This document shows positions 37,901 through 61,815 of a stretch of 64,000 bases of DNA, one piece after another. Each line of letters begins with the position of its first letter. The first letter of the stretch is position 1. Origin of the DNA: Scatophagus argus (taxonomy: Eukaryota; Chordata; Actinopteri; Scatophagidae); contig NC_058508.1 in the NCBI RefSeq assembly GCF_020382885.2, forward strand, positions 7,494,055 to 7,558,054, given 5' to 3'. The notes beneath the pieces are model-generated. The model had not been told where the DNA came from. It was given only the letters and a program-made list of their open reading frames with translations, and did not search any database. The translations under genes and the position numbers were made by a program.

Positions 37901-40900
37901 ACTGATAATGTAGCTATCTTAAATATAAGTGACTGACTAACCAATATTAACGTGAACAAGCCTTTGAATGTGTGGTCTTTGGGAATAACAGTGCAAAGAA
38001 CAAGGTCATGAGGTTAAATCTATCCTGTAATACCTGCAGTGTCAATAATTTTATACCACAATATTGTAATCTCTTGCCACATAACAGCCTGATAAAATTT
38101 AGTTATCGTGATGAGCACATACAGCATGAGTCACTGTGAAGGTTACAGCCGAGTGGTTGAGGTGTGTGCCTTTACTACCTTCTTGTATTCATCCTCATTG
38201 ACTTGCAGAGCCAGCAGGAAGTCTTCATGCTGCAGAGAGAGAAAACAGTTCTGTAAACTGCTGCTCACCAGATGCTGCATCATATCAGGGAAAATGTAAA
38301 CAAACTGCACTTATTAGCACTTTTATACAAAGACAAACACATCACAAATAACTATAGCTAATAACTAAGTATTATGTACTGGTGTTTTTTGTTAAAGCAG
38401 TAAGCAAACCATTTACTTGGCAGTGTTAGTAATGGTCATACTGCTGAGAGACACTAAACTATAACTGATTTGTCTGTTTACATGAGTTTGAATCGTCCGA
38501 GTGATTTAATGAGTAATCTAGTGCACTCAAGTGGCAACCAAACACATTTGGAGAGCCTGTACAGGTCGTCTGGACCTTGTTTACAAAATGTAATAACAGC
38601 CAGAAGTATTCTCCACTATAAAAATCAAATATCCTCAGAGTAATACTATGCTGATGGAAAAGAAGAATGCAGAAAGTTCCCTAAACTCACCATTCAGTAG
38701 CCTGAATCAGAATTTACAACTATATGTATTCAAAAGAATAAAGAAAGAAATGTAATATGAGGTGACAGCGAGACTTCGTGAATAACTTTCTCAGAAAGAA
38801 GAGGAGGGTGAGTGTGTGCATGTGTGTGTGTGTACCTCGGCCCATTCCTTGGCCTTCTGCTGATAGAATGAAAGCTCCTTCTGCACAGAAGCTTCCAGAT
38901 TGTTGTATGTCCTGCAGTAACGCCGGTCATTCTCCAAGAAATACATCCTCTTGTCAAACTTCACTGAGCCTGGTGAACGGAGGGAAATTAGTCAAGTCAA
39001 AAATCCTGCAGCAGCACCTTAAAACTCAAACAGGTTTTCTATAATTCCCTACCAGAAACAAAACAATGTATTAAAAGGTCCTCCCATGATGTAGCTGCAT
39101 ATCTGTAGTCAAGCTGAAGCTATTGTGGATGAAAGAATAGCAGCGATGCATTACCAGTGAACAGGACTGGCTTGTTTGAATAGTTATAGTGTTTCTTGAG
39201 ACAAAAACACTACATGCACTGCTACATGAGTGTACCTAAAGAAAGTGCATGCAGGTGGATAGATCATAGCATGTGGTGTGAGCACACACTGAAGTGATAA
39301 AAGTCTGTTTACCGTGCTCAAAATGGAAATCAATGTAGCAGCGCTCAGAGGAGGCTCTGCACCGTCGTCTCTTTCCTGAGAGGTCGCCTGAATCTTGCCA
39401 CTTCTTCAGAGCATCACATAAGGCCTGGGAGAACGGGGGATAAAGGAACATTTGTAAAAGAGAACAAGAGAAAGGGGAGCGCAATACTTATAAGAGGCAC
39501 AGGGTACCTTGCGTGTGATTGCATAGTGTCCCTTCAGAGCATTGAGGGCCCATTTGATGTCCTGACAACTGAGCATCCTGAAATCAGCCATGAGCAAGTC
39601 GGCAGCCTGCATCACAGCCTCGTGTCCCACCCTGCCCAGTTTGGCGTAGTCAAACAGGTCTTCGGTCACCTGAAAAGACGCCGAACAGACGCTTCAACAG
39701 AGCAACCACACATGGAGATAAACAAATGAAAAACGACGCTAAGTTTTTCCCACAAGAGAGACTGCTGTGCTGTTCTGAAACAGAAAGCCTGAGGTGAGAT
39801 TGGTCTTTCCTGTTGTGTGCTTTCGTATGTGTCTGTGAGTGTGCGTGTATAGTGGTTTGCAAAATTTACTTGGAAAAAGAATACAGATGAACAACAGTAC
39901 AGAGTTATAATCAGATGACAGAAACCCAGAAAAAGCTCCATTATGGAAAAATATGTCTACTAAGATTGGCTGACCTAATTATGTAATGAGCAATAATTTA
40001 TCCTCTCTTCACTGTTTTTCCAGGTCTTTAGTTTATATGTGCACTGTACATACATACTTAACGCCTCTTTGGCTTAACACTGACTTGCAGCGTGACTCAG
40101 AGTGTGCCTGTCCAGTTTTGTTGACTTGCTCTGATTTGACTGATTTTGTCTTTTTTTTTATTTTTGTGTTTGTACCATCACTACACAGTTTACACAGTTA
40201 AATGGTTGGTTTTGTCTATTTTGATGTGATATAAGATCAGGAGTGAGGACAGGAATGGACCGGTTTCTCTACACTGTTCCTGTGTGTGACGATCTGCTGA
40301 CTGGGAAATTGGTCCATATTATAAGCAAAGGAGACCTAAGAGCTGCTTCTGGGATGCTTCTGAAATACATTGCGATGCACTTGAATCACAAGCATCTATC
40401 CTAGCTAAGAAAAAATTGGTCATTGCTACTTTTACTGAAAAACGGTACTAATCATCATCATCTAATGCATTTTACAGGTTTTAACAGACTGTCACATGCA
40501 CCTCTGTTTGGGTGTCTCCAGACTCCAGTAGGATGCTGGTGGGTGCGACTGTGGCTGCTGCAGTCTCCCTCCTTGGATAATCTGGGTTCTCCAACAGCAG
40601 GTTACAGATACTGTAAGCACAGCAGAGTGAAACACCTTGTAAATAAGCTTGCAGAAGCAAAAAGAACTCAGAGTTACAGGCATGGCGGTCTTTCAGTATG
40701 TGTTCATTCAAGAACAGAGATTTGAGACTTGGTCATCTTGCATATGTCACAATGGAGTGTACAATTAATTAATTTTTCTGCTTTCCATGAGAATATGCTA
40801 TATTAGAGTTCAAGTGACCAATTAATAGTCTGCCAACAGACAGAAGCAATATTTAGCCTTTAAAAACAGGGCAACATTTTAAATAAACTTTTAGATCAGG

Positions 40901-43900
40901 CACTTATGATAGTTCACTAAATCCCTAAAATGAAAGTAGGAAAGCTAGCTAATAACCATACTACAAAACACAGCGGCAGCAAACTGAGAAACCTTATTAC
41001 TTTTATTTTAAACCTTAGTTTCTAGTTAAGACCACAAAAGCCGCCATCTGACTGAACCCTCAGCAAATCCAGTTTTAATGAAAGGTCAAAACTAAGAGAG
41101 ATCAATTAATGAGATCAATTCAGACAAAAAAAAAGGCTCTAAATGCTGAAAAGGCCAGATAAATGGGCTGCCTACTAGGGAAAGAAGGTTGATGCTTCTT
41201 ACACATTCAAGTCTTTCACATTATTCTTTTGGATCAGTTCTGCTACACTGGCTTCTTGGACATCGGGGAACAGATCCAGCTGTAGAGGACAGAACAGGAG
41301 GGGTGTAGTTGGAAGAGAGGAGATGTGAGGCTGCACCACAGTTAAAATCATTTGACTTGATATTTACCAGCTAATATGCTCATTGCCTTTCTGTTCAGAT
41401 GTGATACTCACAACACCAGCGATAAGAGTTCTAACGAGGGACTGCTGCTCCCCTGTCTCCCGTGGTGCAGAGGGACCTGGCCTTGCATCCTCTATTTGAG
41501 GAATATCCTCTGGTGCAGGAGGGACAGCGACCAGACCAGGTGCTGGGTTGACTATTTCTGGGTTTGGAGCTGGAGCCAGAATGAGATGAGCCTCTCCTCT
41601 GTCATGCGGGACTGAAGCTGTGGCAGCCGGAGGAGCAGGAAGGTTAGAGTTCACATTAGCCGCCCTGTTGGGGCCGTGGGCTGGTGGGACCACTCCGGAG
41701 GCACCAGCCTGGGGCACAGGATTGGGAACAGCCTCCCCAGGCGCCTGGCTCCCCAGGACGATCCGGTGACCTGCCTCTGGAGGTCCAAGTCTCTCTGGTG
41801 CTGCAGCTATTAGCACTGCAGGGGGGATCACTGGTATCACCTGAGGGGGCAGAGGGGCCTGGGCAAGAGGCTGTGGTTCAATCTGAATGAGATTGCGATG
41901 CATGCGATTCAAAGACACTGGCTGCAGGGGGATCTGGGGTCTGGGCTGCAACTGGTGTACGGTTATTAGAGCAGAGGCTTGGATACTTGGCTGCTGGGGA
42001 ACAACAATTTGTTTCACCTCCTTCACCTGGATGATGTGGGGCTGTATGATGGGGGTCCCACTGGGCTGGAGCTGCGTGGACGTACCGGGCTGAGACTGTG
42101 TCCGTGTGTGTGACTGTGCAGAAGTACTGGCCTGAGGATTGTCTTGTGAATGAGTATTTGTACTCCCCTTTTCATCAGTCTTTGTAGAAGAATTTGCAGC
42201 CACACAAGAATAGTGTGTGGCACTGGTAGAGGTCCTCGTATGGGGCTCCATCGTTACATGTGCTGAAGAGCCAGCTTGTGGCTGCATGAGTCCTGACGTG
42301 CTTGGCTGAGGCTGAAGAAGTACTTGTAAAGGTGCACTGGATGTGGTGGCGCTAGCCTTGGTGTCTGTGGAGGTAGACGGGGTTTGGATAGAAGAAACTG
42401 CTTGGAGCTCTACTGATGTACCATCCTGTCCCCGTGAGTTTGTGAGTTTTGGCTGAGACAGTGTATGTGTGTGTCCAGAAGCGTTAGACTGCACTGATGT
42501 TCGTATGACTGTCCTTGCTGCAGGGGAGTTGGCATAGGCATCTCTGGAGGTAGAGGGGGCAGAACCAGGGTCCCCTGTGGGAACCCCAGAAGTTGCGCTA
42601 CTATGACCCACAACTTGAATGTTGTGCGAGGCCCCACTCCATTTTGCTGCTGGGCGAATCACGTGTCTGCGGGCAGGAGTTAGTGGCTGTGGAAAACACA
42701 GAACACATGAATGAAAGGAAGCAAAGATGTTACCTGTATTGTAACTTCCACAACGCGTGTTACTGATTTATAATTTCATGCCAAATGTAGAACAAAACAT
42801 CCTTTGTGTGCAAAGCATCAGTCACCTCCAGTATGCTGATGTCATCATCATCAGCATCGTCTGGGACTAACACAGGGCTACCAGGTACCAGAGTCACAGG
42901 CTCCTCATCCGAGTCATCAGAAATGGTGATGAGCTCCCTCTTAAGGGTATGGGAGCCTAAAAAGACACAGTATGATATCAATATAAAGAATCTGTGTAAC
43001 ACCTGAGCGTTTATGTTTTAAGAGAAAAAAGAAATGACATGGTATGAGCCGGTATTCATTTATTTTTTTAGGTTGACCAGAAACATTCTTGTTTGATGTT
43101 TATCTTTGTTATGGCACATTAATCCCTGAGGAATAAAATATCCTCTACAGTTGACCAAATGTCCAAATTGTTTAGGAGCAACTGCAGAGCTGCATCCACA
43201 GAACAGCTCCAGTTCTGAGGCCTGAGTCAAGAGCAGGACTATAGGAGATTACAAGCCCCATAATAGTCTTTACATTTGAACTTGAACATACTAACATTTA
43301 GCAGTAGTGAGGGCAAAATAGAGTGGAAAAGTGGATAAAGGTACATCAAAGGTACAAACTGAGGCACGCAGCCCCGACAGGGCTGAACCATTAATGGAAA
43401 TACAACAGAAATCAAACTATGGCCAAATTGCCAGAGCCGCAATTGTCTGCAAAAGGCAAAATGTGTCAAAATTTAACATTATAAATGAAGCATTGTAGTG
43501 TTCCAGAGATGCCCTGGCGTATAAATCATATTCTCTAGACGTAAGTCAACATGCTTTGGTACAGACCACAGCAAAATTCACATCATCATCATTTAATTTT
43601 TTTTTAACCATTCCCAGTAAAACTGCGACTCACTTCCCAATATTCGCACATCTTTCAGCACTACCCTCTGATATGCGTATCAGTGTCGGACAGTGACGCT
43701 TTCATTAAAATGTTTGTAAGCTATACATGTGAAAATCTGTATATGGGTACACATATATTTGAAAATTTGAGCTGCTCTTACTGACAGGCTAGAATGTGAA
43801 ATGTTAAATGGCTATGTGTTATTTATTATAATTGTTTTAATGTCTCACAACTGGAAACTGTCAAACTGATGCATGTGATGAAAGTGAGGATGTGAAGGTG

Positions 43901-43975
43901 TGCCTCACCTTGGCTGCGGTGGACGATGAAGCTTGCCAGGTGAATGACATCGTCATCGCTGCCTCCATCTGCCAT
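27292..43975 (-). CDS. rnf216: RNF216/Triad3, RING-between-RING E3 ubiquitin ligase, 16 coding exons
   Basis: Exons in transcript order: 43975-43909, 42956-42826, 42686-41412, 41279-41203, 40610-40502, 39669-39508, 39424-39313, 38969-38836, 38229-38179, 37674-37537, 36713-36565, 35943-35865, 31027-30930, 29257-29035, 28182-28113, 27671-27292 (TAA 27294-27292). Total 3,255 nt, 1,084 aa; human is 866 aa. RNF216 is an RBR ligase that marks receptors and adaptors (TLRs, TRAF3, RIPK1), BECN1 and Arc. Seen: an N-terminus with SUMO-interacting-like motifs ([21 protein letters not shown]); a conserved helical region ending [11 protein letters not shown] and [11 protein letters not shown]; then RING1 from about residue 713 ([10 protein letters not shown]), IBR, and RING2 with the catalytic Cys at about 891 in [10 protein letters not shown]. 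The C-terminal DLPMHYGPP matches the mammalian tail. The ATG is in strong context (ACA before, G after). Extra length lies in exon 3. Confidence 0.95.
29035..31027 (-). CDS. rnf216: rnf216 exons 13-14: IBR end and catalytic RING2
   Basis: Exon 13 (31027-30930) encodes [20 protein letters not shown]. Exon 14 (29257-29035) encodes [19 protein letters not shown], then [13 protein letters not shown] with the active-site Cys, [18 protein letters not shown], and CSLWTDPT. These are the RING2 ligands and the thioester cysteine needed for RBR transfer. Nothing essential is missing, so the gene looks functional. Confidence 0.93.
30281..30397. repeat. Cluster of three perfect short inverted repeats in rnf216 intron 13
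   Basis: acttcctg (30281-30288) pairs with caggaagt (30302-30309). gatctgt (30315-30321) pairs with acagatc (30324-30330). ggaccggctg (30352-30361) pairs with cagccggtcc (30374-30383), a 10-bp GC-rich stem with a 12-nt loop. Five GGAA/TTCC ETS-type cores occur within the same 117 bp. Confidence 0.75.
31864..31896. repeat. (TG)n microsatellite
   Basis: TG tract in rnf216 intron 12. Other short CA/TG runs occur at 15640-15666, 24331-24352 and 46900-46916. Confidence 0.9.
34449..34807. mobile_element. Non-autonomous DNA element (MITE) with AGAGCTGCAAC ends
   Basis: Left end agagctgcaac (34449-34459) and right end gttgcagctct (34797-34807) are perfect 11-bp inverted repeats. The interior has the AT-rich gattaattgtt...taatcgataatga words typical of a very abundant teleost repeat. 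It is 359 bp with no coding capacity. A clear target-site duplication is not visible, so superfamily (probably hAT) is uncertain. Confidence 0.65.
34926..35125. repeat. Fragment of the GCTGCAACTAA fish repeat family (internal part)
   Basis: Contains TCAAAATGTCAGAAAACAG, TTCACATTTAAGGGTCTGA and ACCAGAAAATATCCGGCATT, which match from memory the interior of the abundant teleost repeat whose ends are seen at 34449. It lies 120 bp from that element in the same intron. Confidence 0.55.
35865..37674 (-). CDS. rnf216: rnf216 exons 10-12: RING1 and linker to IBR
   Basis: Exon 10 (37674-37537) encodes the first RING ([14 protein letters not shown], then [15 protein letters not shown]) and ends EAVFGSGK. 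Exon 11 (36713-36565) encodes [15 protein letters not shown] and the helix-rich [16 protein letters not shown]. Exon 12 (35943-35865) encodes [14 protein letters not shown] and SCPNPRCRK, the IBR start. The zinc-ligand Cys/His spacing follows the human protein, apart from conservative changes. Donor and acceptor phases are consistent. Confidence 0.92.
36205..36352. repeat. GCTGCAATTA-type fish repeat copy in rnf216 intron 11
   Basis: Begins GGGGCTGCAATTAG and continues with CTGCTAATTATTTTCTGCAC and CACCCTTTCCCGGAGCCCAG, the left-hand part of the same family. It is truncated at the right and diverged. Confidence 0.55.
41412..42686 (-). CDS. rnf216: rnf216 exon 3: long Pro/Gln/Ser/Thr-rich disordered region
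   Basis: A single 1,275-nt exon encodes residues 67-491 (425 aa, phase 0-0), flanked by ttttccacag and gtgagt. Composition is rich in Q, P, S, T and A, with many short QPQ, STSA and PPAPP-type patches and no recognisable domain. The GTG at 42662 is internal: the frame continues upstream to the acceptor (PLTPARRHV...). Human RNF216 has an acidic, Glu-rich segment in the corresponding place, so the region is orthologous in position but not alignable by eye. It is probably flexible. Confidence 0.85.
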
Positions 43976-44059
43976 TGTGAAACGACACTTACCAGCACCC
44001 CGAATCAGCCCGCACACAGAGTCACTGCTCAATCAGTACCATCTACTCCACACAAACAA

Positions 44060-44094
44060 ACACACACACACACACACACACATACACACACACA
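44060..44094. repeat. (CA)n upstream of the rnf216 start codon
   Basis: CA tract with one TA interruption, 85-120 bp upstream of the rnf216 ATG on the - strand, so possibly within the 5' UTR or first intron. Confidence 0.9.
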
Positions 44095-44967
44095 GTTAAG
44101 ACTGGTATTCCCCTACAATTCCGACAAATGTTTTCGCTTTGAAATGTAGGATTTGTCATACGCCATCCTGGCACCACAAATAATCTTATGACACAAAGCG
44201 AATAAAAAACACACAGAACTCAACCTTTTAAATGACCAAAAGCGGAAGCTTATGGTAGGGCAGAGGACTAAAGCGTGAGAAGTCGGTTTAAAGGGTAAGG
44301 GTTTATGTCACCAACTAGAAATAACAACTGACTATCTGAAAGTTGTTAAGACAAGCTGACCAGCCTGATCTTAAGAGAATATGTTGAAACATTCATTCCG
44401 TCATCTTTATTTGCTAACCCAGTCCCAGCTGCCCTAGATCAGATCAAAGCTGGCATAAAATCAATGTAAATCTTACATGTTGTTACACAGCAGACGGTAA
44501 CACTTCGAGAACATTGCAATACCAGCTACATGAACTTGTGTTGTATTTGTCATTTTAACATTAGTCCTAACACTGTACTATTATTTTAAAGTTTAAGATG
44601 TGGAGATAATAAACATTCCAGGAAAGCAGTCGATCATTTCCGCACACACACGGAGAACAAACCACTGCTCGCAGCTAAGCTATTGATAATTAGCTTGGCT
44701 AGCTAGCTAGCTAGCAGGTTAAGTAGGTAGCTCACTTCTGTCGGGATTTCTATCCATAACATTGCTTCGAAACAACCACGTACAGTATAAGATCTATGTA
44801 TGAAAAAAGTACATGCAGAAATGTACAATACCGTAGCTCTGTGTGAGATAACCAATACGACACCTCCTGGGTGGACTGACAACCCGTTAATATCGAAACA
44901 AACTGCCAAAACAAGAGCTGCAACGGCACGCACAGAACGCATTTCGATACGTACTGACAGTGGGCCC

Positions 44968-44981
44968 CTGGGAATTGTAGT
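44968..44981 (-). promoter_or_regulatory. rnf216: ZNF143/Staf-binding (SBS-type) motif at the rnf216 promoter
   Basis: Read on the - strand the sequence is ACTACAATTCCCAG, the core of the ZNF143/Staf motif found at many vertebrate CpG promoters close to the start site. It lies about 1 kb upstream of the rnf216 ATG and about 460 bp below the smurf1 poly(A) region, in slightly CpG-enriched sequence. It marks the likely rnf216 promoter, with a 5' UTR between about 44.9 and 43.98 kb (spliced or unspliced, not resolved). Confidence 0.6.
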
Positions 44982-45439
44982 CCTACAAGTCTACGGTGTC
45001 CTCGGCACTGTCGTCAGGCTCAGGGCACGAACACGCACACAAACCACAGACACAGGATGGATTCTATTTATATGTACAAAAGCCACAAGAGCAGCACAGA
45101 TTATAGCTGTGGACAGTGCCCGCTCCAAGCTAAATGGCATCTTTACTGAGCTGTTAAGGTCACACATAGAAGATAAAGAAAATAACACTGAAGTCACCTT
45201 GTAAAAAATATTATGGTTTAATTGAAGGCTATCATGGCAAAATAAATTGATATCCATAACTTCAAATATCAGAATCTTAAAAAGACAAAACATCTCTGTT
45301 TCCAATTGGGATAGGTTTAGATTGTCTTTAAACTGTTTAATTCATAAAAAAGTAATCCAATATATTATATATAATTAATGTACAATGGATACTTGATCTT
45401 GAGTCTTATATACACGTAGAGAATAAGACACACAACACA

Positions 45440-46979
45440 AAGAATGTATTTTCAATTTAATATCTTTTAATATAATCTTATTTACATTGTATTTTTCATA
45501 AATGTTTAGTACATAGTAAGTTACAATACTTTTGCATCCATTACACAGTGAACTCAGAACCTAGAAAATGCAGATTGAAATGATACTGCTTAACAGTCTT
45601 CAATATTCAATCTACAACAGACCTCAACATTTTCCACATTTCTTGCTCAACATTTAGGTTTTTTGATTTCATTCACTTCTATGAAAGACTAATGACTGCA
45701 AAGAGACTTTGTTCATTCATGGTGGTCTATTTTTTCCTAACAGTCAGGCAATGGAGAAGACATGGGCAAGGCAGAGAAACATCAGGGCCACACACACAAG
45801 AAAAAACATGTTAAAATGGATGATGAAACAAACATGAAAGGCTTCTGAGATTTTATTATACATGTCACTTAAAATCCAAGAATTCCTGAAACTGACTCCT
45901 TTCCATCCTTGTGGCTCATTTGGCTAAATATCCAGGTCATGCCCTCAGACCTCTCCATAAGGTCAGTTGAGTTAAATCTTAAAATTAGGGCTGGCAAAAT
46001 CAACCCATTTCACATCAAACAAATGTAGCATGATATTTAAAACACGAACAGTTTTCATACACTGATAAGAGTATTTCTCTCCAATAATATGAATGTTAAA
46101 AAATGTAACAAAAGTCAATAAAACCCACTTTGTGGGTTACTTGAATTGCAAGTGACTTGACCCTTCAACTCTGGTAGAGGGGGTGGTGAAGAGATTAGTG
46201 TGGGCTCTTTTGTTGAGCATATAGCAGCTTGGTCAGTAATCACTTAGTAATAAATAATAAAATATCAGAGTGAATCAGAGTGGTCGCAGATACAAATGGA
46301 AGAGACAAAAAGTTACCAAACAGTGGAGCAGGCTCATTTTGATCATTTTTACAACGTAACCAGATGCCATGCCTGACACACACAAACAGATACACAGATA
46401 GTCTCACTCTCTCACCGTCTCACATGCACTCACACAAACACGCATACATGCACACATTCTGATACACGACAGTGGTTAAACACGAAGCATGAATACTAGT
46501 CAATCAATCAGCTTGTCAGACAGAAAGACAATCAGTCTGCGCCTTGTTTCTTCACACGTCTAATTTTCAAAGTCTCTGTTCGCAGGCTCGCATGTGATTG
46601 GCTTATTCAGTCCAGAGACTCAAGTGTGTAGGATAGTCAAAAATCGCTGTGGCGGCAGACATTCTGAAGAATGACATCATAGCTTGTTCAAACTGAAGAT
46701 TAAAAATGCTTCTTCAAAACATCTGAAAAATTTTTTAAAATACTTTGTTTTATGACTGTTTTTTCTCCCTCCTGCTGTGCTTCCTCCTTCGACCCCCAAC
46801 AGTTCAGTGGTGAGGAGGTAGCAAAAGACCGTGTGTTCCTGTGATGCTTGGCCGTTCGGTATACTCTTTGTATACTTGATATTGTGTTGATGTTGATGTG
46901 TGTGTGTGTGTGTGTAAAATGTCAAATAGGTTGTGTGCAAGTGCAAGCGTGACTGTGTATATGTTTGGTTGTGGATTCA
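45440..46979 (-). other. smurf1: smurf1 3' UTR
   Basis: About 1.5 kb with no open frame of note. On the - strand there are two ATTAAA signals at 45470-45465 and 45461-45456, followed by a GU-rich element (45423-45442). An earlier AATAAA is at 45857-45852. A Pumilio-type TGTAAATA is at 45486-45479 (-), just upstream of the distal signals. The end near 45,440 is inferred from these. Confidence 0.55.
45456..45470 (-). terminator. smurf1: Probable distal smurf1 poly(A) signals (two ATTAAA)
   Basis: Two overlapping-range ATTAAA hexamers on the - strand sit immediately upstream of a GT-rich stretch (ctttgtgttgtgtgtctt on -). This is the arrangement expected of a poly(A) site. A proximal AATAAA at 45857-45852 could give a shorter 3' UTR. 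Confidence 0.5.
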
Positions 46980-59756
<12,777 letters not shown>

Positions 59757-60010
59757 CACTCCGGGAAAAACGATCACACAAACTTCCCGTTGGAGTCTCC
59801 GAAAAATACAGTTTCACCACTTAATGGGAACGCGATTAACTTCAGTTTAAAAACATACGGTTAGTTTTTGTTTTCCTCACGAATAAAAATGTATTATTTC
59901 ATCGCAAAGTCCTGCGCTCCTTCGAAATCCTACAACACGAGAGAACATTTTCAGGCAGGCTCAAGCACGTACTGACGTCATGTCCTTAACGGCTATAACC
60001 GTACGTGCTC
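59757..60010 (-). promoter_or_regulatory. smurf1: smurf1 promoter and 5' UTR with a full CRE
   Basis: Immediately upstream of the smurf1 ATG the sequence becomes CpG-enriched. A perfect palindromic CRE, TGACGTCA, lies at 59973-59980, about 220 bp above the ATG, next to further CG-rich words (cgtacgtgctcgcgtc). There is no TATA box in the expected place. This is the likely smurf1 promoter. CREB/ATF binding is inference. Confidence 0.55.
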
Positions 60011-61094
60011 GCGTCTGGGAAGCGTAGGCGTACCCGTGAGGATCAGCTTCTTCCAGGCAATCCTTCCCTACGTCCGACCCTACGTTTTTTTTTTTTTTTT
60101 TAGTATATTCAGGTTCTGTATCCTGTATTGTTAGAACGACGTTTCTTCTTAATGGTTCTGATCCGTAGTATTTAATGTCTGTTATGTGTTTTTTTTTGAA
60201 TGGCAAACACATAGTCTTACCATAAACGCATTTTAATTAAAATTCAGCGGTTTAAAAATGGGAAATCAATGACTACGGTCAAATAACATTTTTTTGCATG
60301 TAAGTAGACTCCTCACTTATACTTTTTTCAGATTTTAAGAAGACTTGTTTTTTGCTTTCCATTTCAGATATCTAACTACAAACTTCTATTTGCTTAAACT
60401 AAAATAAATTTCTGTTTTCTGCTTTCCTCCAAAAATTCAGCCTATTAAACTATCTCTCGTGTATTCAATCTTAAAAGTAGTAATCTTTAAGATTTTTTTG
60501 GTAATCTATCTGACCTCAGTTCAAGCTCACTACAAAGAAATTTAAAGTATTTGAGTACAAGAGAAAATTCTAGGTTTTTATGCATTTTTATGGTTACTCT
60601 CTCCTCCCACATGATCTTCAACAGCAAATACGATTCACTTGCGTAGATCAATAATATCTCCATCCAAAAGAGCTCATTGTTAATGAGCTCTCATTAATAC
60701 TAGAAATCTTTCAAACAATATGAATTACAAATGAGATTTTAAAGAGTTCGCCAAAATAAATGCAGAATAAATTTTCACCCATCTCTAGTAGTGTTGTTGT
60801 GCAGATGGTTTTATTCTTATTTGTCCAGAGTTAGACATGTCTGACTCTGAGAGTTCCACCTTTACCACAAAACAATAAGGGTGAATATTATTCAATCTGC
60901 ATTGCTCAGAGCATTAATGTAAAAGCCTCAACGGATGCTGGTCTTTCCAGAAGCAGTGTCCTCGTTGCTTTGGATAATTCATAGATGTTGCTGAAAACAG
61001 TTTTTGTTAATGACTGACTAGTTTCTACTGAATTAAAAGATGTACCTTAAAATACCCGATGTGGTAGATCACTCTTGGACAATTTCTTGTTGTG

Positions 61095-61111
61095 GTCACT
61101 AGGCGGCAGTG
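61095..61111 (+). promoter_or_regulatory. CTCF-like motif between smurf1 and myh16
   Basis: gtCACTAGGCGGCAGtg fits the CTCF core (CCACYAGRKGGCRS) with about two deviations. It lies between the divergent smurf1 and myh16 promoters. Motif-only evidence. Confidence 0.35.
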
Positions 61112-61662
61112 TTAGCAAAGTCATTCTGTTCCATTTGAGTTCAGTTATAGCTAGTATCAACTGTGTACAGCGGCACTCTTTCTTTGTTAATGTACAGCAG
61201 AAAAAATAACATCATTAGAGTCTGGGCAAATATAATGAAGCTGCAATGTGTAGTCTGCTGTGTGCACCGATATAAGGTGCCTGACATTTACAGAAGTGGA
61301 AGAAATGGGTTGATTTATATAGGATCCCATATATTGTTCACTGCAGTGACCCACAAAGACCCATAAACACTGCTGTTTGACATGACGGCTGTGGTTGCAC
61401 ATCTTTAAAGTGGGTGGATGCTCTGTAACAGAGAATCAGTCTGATTTATGTTCTCTGGAGATGTAGATGTTCATTTATGTACACTTAACCACCCTCTTTG
61501 TCTTGTATCTCAGGGTTGGTGACCTTCTCCACATATACCCCCACACCTTCACCATGCCCTTATCCATGCCATACAATCAAAACCTTACTAAAGTTATAGT
61601 ACATAGCTTTATCAGCTAATTGTATTTAAAGTATCAAAAGTATTGAGCTGTAATACAATACA

Positions 61663-61815
61663 CCAGGTTTGCAACCCAGCCTTGGCCCTTCTATGTGGAG
61701 TTTGCATGTTCTCCCTGTGCCAGCGTGGGTTTTCTCTGGGTTCTCCGGCTTCCTCTCACAATACCAAAAACATGCACATTAGGTTAACTGGCTACTCTAC
61801 ATTGCCCCTAGGTGT
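61663..61815. repeat. Common teleost interspersed repeat (GTGGAGTTTGCATGTTCTCC type)
   Basis: GTGGAGTTTGCATGTTCTCC, GTGGGTTTTCTCTGGGTTCT, ACATGCACATTAGGTTAACT and TTGCCCCTAGGTGTGA are hallmark words of a highly abundant fish repeat. The family assignment (SINE or LINE tail versus DNA element) is not certain from memory. Confidence 0.65.

Noticed and set aside
41364..42662. Apparent stand-alone 432-aa frame with a start at 42662 on -
   Set aside because: The first codon is GTG and the frame continues upstream to a good acceptor at 42687, and past the exon end it reads through the donor. It is exon 3 of rnf216, not a separate gene.
44698..44716. (AGCT)n/(GCTA)n run as a regulatory palindrome
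   Set aside because: It is a short simple tetranucleotide repeat; self-complementarity follows from the unit.
44800..45204. 134-aa frame on + over the rnf216 promoter
   Set aside because: No recognisable domain, and it overlaps promoter motifs. Likely a chance frame in CpG-enriched sequence.
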